Shown piece after piece: positions 1 to 7,232 of a stretch of DNA of 64,000 nucleotides; position 1 is the first letter of the stretch, and each line of letters opens with the position of its first letter. A program made the translations under genes and the position numbers. The notes under the pieces are model-generated. The model was not told the origin of the DNA. It did not search any database and saw only the letters and a program-made list of their open reading frames with translations. Source of the stretch: Brevibacterium siliguriense (GTDB lineage: Bacteria; Actinomycetota; Actinomycetes; Actinomycetales; Brevibacteriaceae). Location: assembly GCF_900105315.1 (NCBI RefSeq), contig NZ_LT629766.1:3534001-3598000 (forward strand), given 5' to 3'.

Positions 1-137
1 AGAAGGGCAGGGCCTCTCTGAAGTACTACATCTCAGGGGCGACACCGGGCAAGAAGGTTTCCGTGACCGTCACCGCAAAGAAGGGCAAGACAACGTGGAA
101 GTGCTCGACGTCGTTCAAGCCGGTGAAGAAGCGCTGA
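1..137 (+). CDS. C-terminal end of an unidentified, probably exported protein (partial)
   Basis: The gene runs in from the left edge. Reading in the frame that ends at the TGA of 135-137 gives about 44 residues that are rich in Lys, Thr and Ser, with a beta-strand-like pattern and the ending KPVKKR. Such a tail suggests the last repeat of a secreted or cell-wall domain, but the family cannot be named from this fragment. A strong hairpin follows 45 bases downstream. The call rests on the open frame, the downstream terminator and the absence of a better frame. Confidence 0.5.
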   Translation, partial: KGRASLKYYISGATPGKKVSVTVTAKKGKTTWKCSTSFKPVKKR

Positions 138-182
138 GCGTCTGAGGGTCTCGCGTCCTCGGCGCAGACTCGACCACGAAAA

Positions 183-220
183 AGCCCCTCTGATCATCAT
201 TTCTGCTGATCAGAGGGGCT
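183..220. terminator. Bidirectional hairpin terminator
   Basis: A 14-bp perfect inverted repeat (183-196 with 207-220, arm AGCCCCTCTGATCA) has a 10-nt loop and an A-run on its left. It lies between the end of the partial rightward gene and the leftward tRNA-Thr, so it can end transcription from both. Confidence 0.8.
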
Positions 221-227
221 GTTGCCG

Positions 228-300
228 AGCCGCCTGCGGGAATCGAACCCGCGACCTATTCATTACGAGTGAATCGCTCTGCCGACTGAGCTAAGGCGGC
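228..300 (-). tRNA. tRNA-Thr (anticodon CGT)
   Basis: The complementary strand folds as a full cloverleaf of 73 nt. The acceptor arm is GCCGCCT/AGGCGGC, the anticodon stem ATTCA/TGAAT has loop CTCGTAA, and the T arm is GCGGG-TTCGATT-CCCGC. The anticodon is CGT, which reads the Thr codon ACG. CCA is not encoded at the 3' end. Confidence 0.95.
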
Positions 301-510
301 AACCGAACCAACTTTAGCCAACTTCTCTGCCAGCGGTCAAAACGAAGATCGCCCTCCTCGGCGGTTCCGACAGAGAGCTTCGTCACCCCCTCGCCGATAG
401 GCGAAAGTCGAGCACCGGGCCCGCCTTCGAATGGGTGCCACCGGGCCTGGTCTCGACACCCGTTAACCTTGAAAGGACAGTTGGTGCACAAATACGCGGG
501 AGAGACATCC

Positions 511-1629
511 ATGGCAGAGTTCGACTCCGACGACTTCATGAGCGATTTCCAGGCGCTCATCGAATGCGAGTCGTTCTCCAACGACCTCTCTTCGCTGGCC
601 CGCAGCGCCCGACTCGTCTCGCGCATCGGCACCGGAATGCTCGGCGCAGCGCCTCAGATCATCGAGACCGACGGTCACCCGCATGTGCTCTGGCGATTCG
701 GCACCGGCCCGCGCAAGGTCGTGCTCATCGGCCACCACGACACCGTCTGGCCCACTGGCACCCTCGCCGACTTCCCGTACTCGGTCAATGACGGAGTGGT
801 CCGCGGACCAGGCGCCGATGATATGAAGGGCGGGCTGCTCATCGCCATCTATGCGCTGTCGATGGTCCGCGCCGAACTCGGCAGCCTCGACGGCGTCAGC
901 CTCCTCATCACCGCCGATGAAGAACTCGGCTCACCAGGCTCACGGCAGATCATCGAAGACGAAGCGCGCGAAGCGAAGGCTGCTCTCGTCTTCGAAAGCG
1001 GCGCCTCAGACGGTGCCGTCAAGATCGCCCGCAAGGGGGTGGCGATCTACCAACTCGAAGTCACCGGTCTGGCATCGCATGCCGGAGTCGAACCGGAAAA
1101 GGGCATCAACGCCACCATCGAGGTGGCCAACCAGGTCATCGAGATAGCTGCACTGCACAAACCTTCCGTCGGCACCTCCGTCGTCCCGACCGTGATGACC
1201 AGCGGATCGACCACGAACACCGTTCCGGCCAAAGCTGTCGTCGGCATCGACTCCAGAGCAGCCTCGGCGAATGAACAGGTACGCATCGATGAGGCTCTGC
1301 GGGCCCTGACGCCCACAGTCGCCGGGGCGAAGATCGAACTCAAAGGCGGAATCAACCGCGCTCCGCTCGAAGAGGACATGGCGATGGGCCTCTATGCCCG
1401 AGCTCAACGGCTGGCCGGTCGGCTCGGACATCCCCCGCTGCGGTCGGTCGCCGTCGGCGGAGGATCTGACGGCAACTTCACCGCCGGAGTCGGCACCCCG
1501 ACCCTGGACGGTCTGGGCACAGTCGGCGGAGGATCCCACGCTCGCACCGAACATGCCCTGCAGATCTGGATACCCCGCCGCATCGAACTCACCGCCGCAC
1601 TCGTCACAGAGCTCCTCGGCGAAGTCTGA
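511..1629 (+). CDS. M20 family metallopeptidase (glutamate carboxypeptidase-like)
   Basis: This is a zinc-dependent exo- or aminoacyl-peptidase of the M20 family (ArgE/DapE/CPG2 group), probably cytosolic. Seen in the 372-aa product: metal ligands in VVLIGHHDTVWPTG and GADDMKGG, the catalytic Glu pair in TADEELGSPGS, the dimerisation-domain segment VTGLASHAGVEPEKGINA, and a C-terminal GGGSDGNFTA / GGGSHARTEH with the last metal His. These fit the carboxypeptidase G2 branch best. ATG 511 is preferred because GGGAGAGA sits about 5 nt upstream; TTG 469 or GTG 484 in the same frame would add 9 to 14 residues. It is a single gene facing the leftward holB. The true substrate cannot be read from the sequence. 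Confidence 0.85.
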   Translation: MAEFDSDDFMSDFQALIECESFSNDLSSLARSARLVSRIGTGMLGAAPQIIETDGHPHVLWRFGTGPRKVVLIGHHDTVWPTGTLADFPYSVNDGVVRGPGADDMKGGLLIAIYALSMVRAELGSLDGVSLLITADEELGSPGSRQIIEDEAREAKAALVFESGASDGAVKIARKGVAIYQLEVTGLASHAGVEPEKGINATIEVANQVIEIAALHKPSVGTSVVPTVMTSGSTTNTVPAKAVVGIDSRAASANEQVRIDEALRALTPTVAGAKIELKGGINRAPLEEDMAMGLYARAQRLAGRLGHPPLRSVAVGGGSDGNFTAGVGTPTLDGLGTVGGGSHARTEHALQIWIPRRIELTAALVTELLGEV

Positions 1630-1663
1630 GGGACCGACCCCCGGCAGTTCGGACGTCTGGCGC

Positions 1664-2821
1664 TCAGATCGCGCCGGTGCGGTCTTCCTGCAGCCACGGA
1701 TTCGACAGCAGCACGAACGCCGCTTCGACGATGAGAACCGGCGACATGTTCGTCTGCAGACGCTGCCGGGCTTCGGTGATGGCGTCGATGCGCAGCAACG
1801 TGGTGTCGGGACCGTCTCGGTTCGCCTGTTCGGCAATGAGGTCGACTTCGCCTGCATTGATCCACCCGTCTCGGATCCCCAGCTGGTACATGAGGATGTC
1901 GCGGTAGAGGCTCATGAGTTCGAGGAAGATCCGGTCGAGCTCATCGTTGCGCGCCCGCACCGAACGGCGTTTCTGCTCTTCTTCAAGCTTCCTGATCTGT
2001 GCTCGGGCTGAGGGTGGAATCGTCTTCTCCCCCTCGACCCCCAATGTGGTCAGAAGCTGAGTCCGCTCGGCGGCATTGCGTTCTTCGACTCGTGATTTCG
2101 CGGTCTCTGCGGCGGCATCGACGATGCGACCAGCCAATCGGATCGTCGCCCCCACGGAGGTGAGTTTTCCGGGAATGGCGAGGATCTGCTTCCGCTCGGC
2201 ATCGGCCGACTCGTTGAGCGCCAGGTATTTCGCGCGCCCGATGTGATTCTGGGCCACGGCCGCAGCCCAATGGGCACGGTCCTCAGAGACGTTGTCACGC
2301 TGCATCAGCAGCTGCGCCACGGCATCCCGCGAGGGGATGCGCAGGCGCACAGGCCGACACCGCGATCGGATGGTGGTGAGCACATCGATCGGACTCGGCG
2401 CGCACAGCAGCCACACGGTTCCCGGAGGCGGCTCTTCGATGGCTTTGAGCAGCACGTTCGCGGTGCGCTCCATCATCCGATCGGCATCTTCGATGATGAC
2501 GACACGCCATTTCGAGTTCACCGGCGACGCTTGTGCCTTGGACACGAGCTCACGGACCTCTTCGATCGAGATGACCGATTTCTGCGTCGACATGATCGTC
2601 AGGGACTCGTGATGGCCCGACAGCACGCGGGCGGTCACTTCGTTGGATTCCGTGCCCCCGGAGATGAGGGCGGCGGCGAAAGCGCGTGCCGCATTCGACC
2701 GGCCAGACCCGGGCGGTCCGGTGAACAGCCACGCATGGGTCATCGCCGCCGGGTTGTCGAGGGCGTAGCCGAGCTGGGTGATGACGTCATCCTGGCCGAC
2801 GAGTTCGTCGAAGACGCTCAC
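1664..2821 (-). CDS. holB: DNA polymerase III subunit delta' (clamp-loader subunit)
   Basis: Delta' is the stator of the clamp loader and works with the DnaX and delta subunits to load the beta clamp. The product starts with VFDELVGQDDVITQLGYAL and carries the AAA+ segment FTGPPGSGRSNAARA, where the Walker A Lys is replaced, as is usual in delta'. An SRC arginine motif (TTIRSRCRPVRL) follows at about residues 145-160. GTG 2821 was chosen: GGAGGAA lies 7-8 nt upstream inside the end of the tmk gene and the gap between the genes is 1 nt, so the two are translationally coupled. The frame stays open further upstream, but that part reads as a shadow of tmk. Length is 385 aa, normal for actinobacteria. 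Confidence 0.92.
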   Translation of the reverse strand: MSVFDELVGQDDVITQLGYALDNPAAMTHAWLFTGPPGSGRSNAARAFAAALISGGTESNEVTARVLSGHHESLTIMSTQKSVISIEEVRELVSKAQASPVNSKWRVVIIEDADRMMERTANVLLKAIEEPPPGTVWLLCAPSPIDVLTTIRSRCRPVRLRIPSRDAVAQLLMQRDNVSEDRAHWAAAVAQNHIGRAKYLALNESADAERKQILAIPGKLTSVGATIRLAGRIVDAAAETAKSRVEERNAAERTQLLTTLGVEGEKTIPPSARAQIRKLEEEQKRRSVRARNDELDRIFLELMSLYRDILMYQLGIRDGWINAGEVDLIAEQANRDGPDTTLLRIDAITEARQRLQTNMSPVLIVEAAFVLLSNPWLQEDRTGAI

Positions 2822-2822
2822 T

Positions 2823-5768
2823 TCAGGATTCCTCCGGGTTGGTGAAGCGACGGTTGCTGCGTTCGCGCTGCCTGCGCAGACGCTCCCGCGCCTGACGTTC
2901 GATCTCGGCCTGGGCCTGCAGCCGTTCACGGCTCATCTGGCGTGCACTGCGAGCTGGCAGAACCGTGGTCTCTGCGTCCCCGTCGTCGGCCGGGTCGTTC
3001 CCGCCATCTGCAGAGTCATCAGCTGCGTCATCCGCGCCGGCCTCAGCAGTAGGTTCGGAGCGGTGTACGACGCGAGTTTCGGCTTCTTCGGGGTCGACGC
3101 GGTTGACGATCCGGGTCTCGGCATCGTCGTTTGCTGCGATTCGATCCGTCGGTACGCCGTCAGCCTCGTCGCTGTCGTCGACGAGGGACTCCGAGGTGGT
3201 CCCGCTGGCCGGCAGGACCGTGGTCGCAGCATCCTCATCGGAACGGTTCACGTTCTCATCGGAACTGCGCGAGTCCTTCGATTCCAGAAATGACGGGAGT
3301 TCCTCCTCGTCGTCTTCCGAATCCCGGTCCGAGGTCTCGTCTGCAGGTTCCGGAGTACCCGGAGCATCGGACTGTTCCGCACTCGCCGAGGCGGCCGGAT
3401 CCTCTCGCAGATCGGCGCCGAGGTCGACACGTTCGGTGGGAACGGCACCAGAGATCTCGGCCTCGGCGTCGGTGATGGCGGAGGGAACGAAGCGATCGCC
3501 GGAGGCAGGGACGAACCGCGGTCCACGTTTGTGCACCTCGTCGTCGCTGTCGCCGTCGTCGCTTGCGTCTGTGTCGTCTGCGGCGGCTGCGTCTGTCTCA
3601 TCTCTGCCGTCGACCGAATCGTTTTCAGCCCCGCGGTCATCGACCGCATCGGCGGAGGAGACAGCGGAGTCCGCGTCGTCCTTGTCATCGCTCGTCCCGG
3701 ACACGTCGTCTTCGGGCTCGGTCCCGGCGGCCACGGCTGCGATCGGCACGGAAGTGCGTTCCGGACCGCTGTCGGCCTCAGCAGTCGACGTTGAGGCGGG
3801 GGCCGCCTCGGTGCCGGGGTCGCGCTTGACCAGGGTCTGCGGAAGGCGGGCGCGGATGGCCGCGAGGATCTCCTCGGTGAGCTCATCGGCACTGACCGAT
3901 GCGTCGAGGACAACGTACCGGTCGAGTTCCTTGTGCGCACGGGACAGATAGGTCTGGCGCACCCGCTGGTGGAACTGCTGATCCTCCTCGTCGAGGTAGT
4001 TGCTGTCACCGCGCTTGCCCATCCGCTCGGCCGCGACCTCGGGTTCGATGTCGAGGACGATCGTCAGGTTCGGCACGAGTCCCTGGGTGGCCCACTGGCT
4101 CAGCGCGAGGATCGTCTTCTCGTCGAAGCTGCGGCCGGCCGACTGGTAGGCGATCGTCGAATCGATGTATCGGTCGGTGATGACGATGTTTCCGGCGTCG
4201 AGGCTGGGGTCGACCAGTGACGCCACATGGTGGGCACGGTCGGCTGCGAAGAGCAGGGCTTCGGTGCGCGGGCTCGGCGGATCCGAGTCGAAGAGGACGG
4301 AGCGGATCTTCGTTCCCAGTTCGGTGCCGCCGGGTTCGCGTGTGGACTCCACGTGATAGCCGTCATCGGCCAATGCAGCGGAAATGCGTTTGATCTGCGT
4401 GGACTTGCCTGAGCCGTCTCCGCCTTCGATGGCGATGAAGAACCCGGCGCCGAGGCGTTCGGCCGAGTTTCCGAGTCCGCCGGCCGCAGTCTCGGGCGGG
4501 CTGGGCGGACGGAAGCCGTGGACGATATCGACGGACAGCCCCTGCAGCTTGTGCGGGTCGAAGGTGAAGAGTCCGATGACTCCGGCGATGAGGGCGGCGA
4601 TGCCGAAGATGAGGAACGCGACGTCACTGGGTGCCAGAACCCAGTCGGGGCTCGAGCCGACTTCGACTGTGCCTCCGAGGTCGAGCGCGTTGATCGCCAG
4701 TGCCAGGCCGGCACCGGCGACGGCACCGTAGCGGCGGGAGAAGTCATAGGGCTGAGCACGCACGCCGATGCCGACGAGGAACGCGATCGCAGCCGAGAGC
4801 ACGACCTTGCCGGAAAGTTCGTTGATGCTGCCGGTAGCCAGCAGCAGCACACCGGAGACGAGCAGAGCGAAGGTGGACACGCGCGGACGGGACATTCCGG
4901 GCGCGAAGGTCGGTCCCATCTCGAATCCGATGGCCCAGCCGACGAGGCAGCAGGCGATGATGACCGCGAAGCCGGCCTGACCGTAGCCGTGGCCGATCGC
5001 CGTCGGCTGAGCGAGCATGAAGGTCGCACCGAGCACGACGAAGAGACCGATGCACACCCACGGGTTCGCGATCGCCTCGGCGGGACGGGCCACCCGGGCC
5101 TTGAGTTCGGGGAACTGCCCGGTCGTCGCGGACTCCGCGTGCAGGGCACGTTCAGGAGTGAGGAAGATGATGACGGAACCGGCGGCCATGCCGATGCCCA
5201 CCAGCAGAGACGCCCAGCCGAGTGCTTGGGTTCCCGCAGCGGAGCCGCCGAGGATCTGGAAGGCGCAGGAGACGAAGACGAGGACGGCTGCAGGGATACC
5301 GACTCGACGCCATGGCTTCTCGTGTCTGAAAGGGTTGATGCTCATGAGCAGGCCCACCACGGCACCGAGGAACAGTGCCGCGACCCAGGTCAGCCAGGCG
5401 CTGGGAGCGAGGCTGAGGACGACGAGGAGCGCGGCTTCGACGATCGCGGAGATCGACAGAGCAGTCTTGCGCACCGCCGGCGGTCGAGAGGCGAAGACCT
5501 TGGCGGGGATGAAGAGGCCCGCGCAGGAGAGAGCGAAGACGATGAGCAGCGACAGGCTGCCCATCTGGTTGTCGATTTCTCCGGCGCTGAGGGACTCCCC
5601 CATGGCGGTGAAGGCGCGTCCGCCCACCGTCGCGACGAGTCCGCTGGTTCCTGCCACGACGTAGCTGATCGCGACAAGAACGATCAGGGCACCCCAGGCG
5701 GCGGTCTCGGTGACCAGGCGGCCGGGGGCTCCGGGCAGTCGGTGTCCTGTAGTCGTCAACATGCTCAC
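2823..5768 (-). CDS. tmk: dTMP kinase fused to an N-terminal membrane domain and a C-terminal acidic tail
   Basis: Thymidylate kinase phosphorylates dTMP to dTDP for DNA synthesis. In this 981-aa protein the kinase covers about residues 440-645: P-loop IEGGDGSGKSTQ near 447, the REPGGT motif, the DR motif in TDRYIDSTIAYQSAGR, and the lid region. Residues 1-430 hold about a dozen hydrophobic segments like an MFS-type membrane domain. Residues 645-981 are Asp/Glu/Ser-rich and probably disordered, ending in an Arg-rich stretch. MFS-dTMP kinase fusions are known in several actinobacteria; the long acidic tail is less usual. The start used is GTG 5768 (ATG 5762 is an alternative). holB follows after 1 nt, so two replication genes share one transcript. 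Confidence 0.9.
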   Translation of the reverse strand: MSMLTTTGHRLPGAPGRLVTETAAWGALIVLVAISYVVAGTSGLVATVGGRAFTAMGESLSAGEIDNQMGSLSLLIVFALSCAGLFIPAKVFASRPPAVRKTALSISAIVEAALLVVLSLAPSAWLTWVAALFLGAVVGLLMSINPFRHEKPWRRVGIPAAVLVFVSCAFQILGGSAAGTQALGWASLLVGIGMAAGSVIIFLTPERALHAESATTGQFPELKARVARPAEAIANPWVCIGLFVVLGATFMLAQPTAIGHGYGQAGFAVIIACCLVGWAIGFEMGPTFAPGMSRPRVSTFALLVSGVLLLATGSINELSGKVVLSAAIAFLVGIGVRAQPYDFSRRYGAVAGAGLALAINALDLGGTVEVGSSPDWVLAPSDVAFLIFGIAALIAGVIGLFTFDPHKLQGLSVDIVHGFRPPSPPETAAGGLGNSAERLGAGFFIAIEGGDGSGKSTQIKRISAALADDGYHVESTREPGGTELGTKIRSVLFDSDPPSPRTEALLFAADRAHHVASLVDPSLDAGNIVITDRYIDSTIAYQSAGRSFDEKTILALSQWATQGLVPNLTIVLDIEPEVAAERMGKRGDSNYLDEEDQQFHQRVRQTYLSRAHKELDRYVVLDASVSADELTEEILAAIRARLPQTLVKRDPGTEAAPASTSTAEADSGPERTSVPIAAVAAGTEPEDDVSGTSDDKDDADSAVSSADAVDDRGAENDSVDGRDETDAAAADDTDASDDGDSDDEVHKRGPRFVPASGDRFVPSAITDAEAEISGAVPTERVDLGADLREDPAASASAEQSDAPGTPEPADETSDRDSEDDEEELPSFLESKDSRSSDENVNRSDEDAATTVLPASGTTSESLVDDSDEADGVPTDRIAANDDAETRIVNRVDPEEAETRVVHRSEPTAEAGADDAADDSADGGNDPADDGDAETTVLPARSARQMSRERLQAQAEIERQARERLRRQRERSNRRFTNPEES

Positions 5769-5858
5769 AGCCCTACACTATCTGCCCGAACTGACATATC
5801 TCTTGGAAACGAGTGCGATCTGCGACAACCCGAACCGACCCCGAGTCTGACGATCCTC

Positions 5859-5864
5859 TACCCT
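5859..5864 (+). promoter_or_regulatory. Candidate -10 box for a leaderless transcript
   Basis: TACCCT lies 7 nt before GTG 5872. No ribosome binding site precedes that start, so transcription and translation may begin at the same base. No clear -35 is visible. Confidence 0.35.
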
Positions 5865-5871
5865 TGAACTC

Positions 5872-6627
5872 GTGCACACAGACAGACTGGCGATGACCAC
5901 GGTGGCCGCAGAAGGCTTGAGCCCGGTGGAAGAGCTCGCGTTCGCTCGCGTCCTTCTCGATTCGGTCAAGGCCGGACGTCGCGGGGCGACTCTGCGGATG
6001 TACCGACCGGCTCCGACTTTGGCGTTCGGTGCTCGGGATCGTTTCCTGCCCGGTTTCGCCACCGCCATCGAAGCGGCCCGGGACCACGGGTTCACGCCTG
6101 CTCTGCGCAGCCTCGGCGGGCGTGCGGCTGCCTACCATCCGGGGTCCCTGGTCATCGATCACATTGAACCGAGTGATTCGTTCATCACGAACACCAACGC
6201 ACGGTTCACCGGTTTCGGTCAGGACTATGTCGAGGTGCTGCGGAGGCTGGGCATCGATGCCCGCCTCGGCGAGATCCCCGGCGAGTACTGTCCGGGTGAG
6301 CACAGCGTCAACGTGGCCGGGCGGATCAAGGCGATCGGGACCGCGCAGCGTGTGGTCTCCGGGGCGTGGCTGTTCTCGTCGTCCGTCGTCGTCGAGGATC
6401 CGGATCCGATCCGCGCGGTGCTCACCGATGTCGAAGCCGCCCTCGGGATCGATTGGGATCCGTCGACGGGCGGATCGATCAGCGAGATCCACCCCGAGGT
6501 GACGATCGATTCCGTCGCCGAGGCGTTCGCCGCCTACTACGCCGACGCACATCCGGATACGCCCCTATCCCCCACCGCCGAGGAGCTGGCCGAGGTGGCC
6601 GCCCATGCGGACAAGCACCGACTCTGA
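5872..6627 (+). CDS. Lipoate-protein ligase A family protein
   Basis: The protein has the BPL/LPL catalytic fold that attaches lipoate, octanoate or biotin to carrier domains. Seen in the 251 aa: LRMYRPAPTLAFGARD near residues 42-57, LRSLGGRAAAYHPGSLVIDH near 81-100 (the usual RRxSGGG motif is altered), and the ligase-like segment GEHSVNVAGRIKAIGTAQRVV where the catalytic Lys is expected. The first motif is degenerate, so the protein may be a divergent ligase or octanoyltransferase-like enzyme, not a true LplA. GTG 5872 has no ribosome binding site but a -10-like TACCCT 7 nt upstream. The next gene (GNAT) starts 9 nt after its stop. Confidence 0.75.
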   Translation: MHTDRLAMTTVAAEGLSPVEELAFARVLLDSVKAGRRGATLRMYRPAPTLAFGARDRFLPGFATAIEAARDHGFTPALRSLGGRAAAYHPGSLVIDHIEPSDSFITNTNARFTGFGQDYVEVLRRLGIDARLGEIPGEYCPGEHSVNVAGRIKAIGTAQRVVSGAWLFSSSVVVEDPDPIRAVLTDVEAALGIDWDPSTGGSISEIHPEVTIDSVAEAFAAYYADAHPDTPLSPTAEELAEVAAHADKHRL

Positions 6628-6636
6628 GGACTCACC

Positions 6637-7131
6637 ATGACCGTCACCATTCGTGAAGCAGAACCGACCGACCTGCCCGACATCCTGCGGCTCGTACACG
6701 CGCTGGCCGTCTATGAGAAGGAACCGGACGCAGTCGAAGCCACCGAAGCGGACTTCGCGGCTGTGATGTTCCCCGAGAATGGTCATGCGAACACGTTCGG
6801 CCTCGTGGCCGAGTTCGCCGGCGAGGTCATCGGCATTGCGATCTGGTTCCATTCGTTCTCCACCTGGACGGGCAGGAACGGCATCTGGCTCGAGGACCTC
6901 TTCGTGGCTCCTGAACATCGCGGTTCGGGAGCGGGCAAGGCGCTGCTCGGCCGGCTGGCACAGATCTGCCAAGAGCGTGGGCTGCCCCGGCTCGAATGGT
7001 GCGTGCTCAAATGGAACAAGCCATCGATCGGGTTCTACGAATCGCTGGGCGCGAAGCCGCAGGACGAGTGGGAGACCTACCGCCTCGACGGCAAGGCGCT
7101 CACCGACTTCGCGGATTCATCGCGCGGCTGA
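6637..7131 (+). CDS. GNAT family N-acetyltransferase (diamine/thialysine acetyltransferase-like)
   Basis: This acetyl-CoA-dependent N-acetyltransferase has 164 aa. The N-terminal REAEPTDLPDILRLVHALA, the acetyl-CoA loop LEDLFVAPEHRGSGAGKALL (residues about 88-107), and the C-terminal LEWCVLKWNKPSIGFYESLG are close to the spermidine/spermine (SAT1-like) acetyltransferase pattern, so a small amine or amino-acid side chain is the likely acceptor. The start is ATG 6637 with GAGGA a few bases upstream. It is probably co-transcribed with the ligase-like gene, 9 nt away. Confidence 0.85.
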   Translation: MTVTIREAEPTDLPDILRLVHALAVYEKEPDAVEATEADFAAVMFPENGHANTFGLVAEFAGEVIGIAIWFHSFSTWTGRNGIWLEDLFVAPEHRGSGAGKALLGRLAQICQERGLPRLEWCVLKWNKPSIGFYESLGAKPQDEWETYRLDGKALTDFADSSRG

Positions 7132-7162
7132 CTTCGTCCCTGATGCCAAGGGAGCAGAGACG

Positions 7163-7204
7163 ACTTCCGCCCTCTGCCTGATGCTTCAGACAGAGGGCGG
7201 AAGT
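7163..7204. terminator. Bidirectional terminator between GNAT gene and topA
   Basis: A 14-bp perfect stem (7163-7176 with 7191-7204, arm ACTTCCGCCCTCTG) and a 14-nt loop sit between two convergent genes. Confidence 0.8.
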
Positions 7205-7232
7205 GAATGCTGCGGACTCGGCGGCCGAGGCC

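Noticed and set aside
4518..5867. Long open frame (449 aa) on the + strand opposite tmk
   Set aside because: It is the antisense of the membrane domain. Its Glu/Asp/Gly-rich product is what hydrophobic GC-rich codons give on the other strand, and it has no ribosome binding site or known motif.
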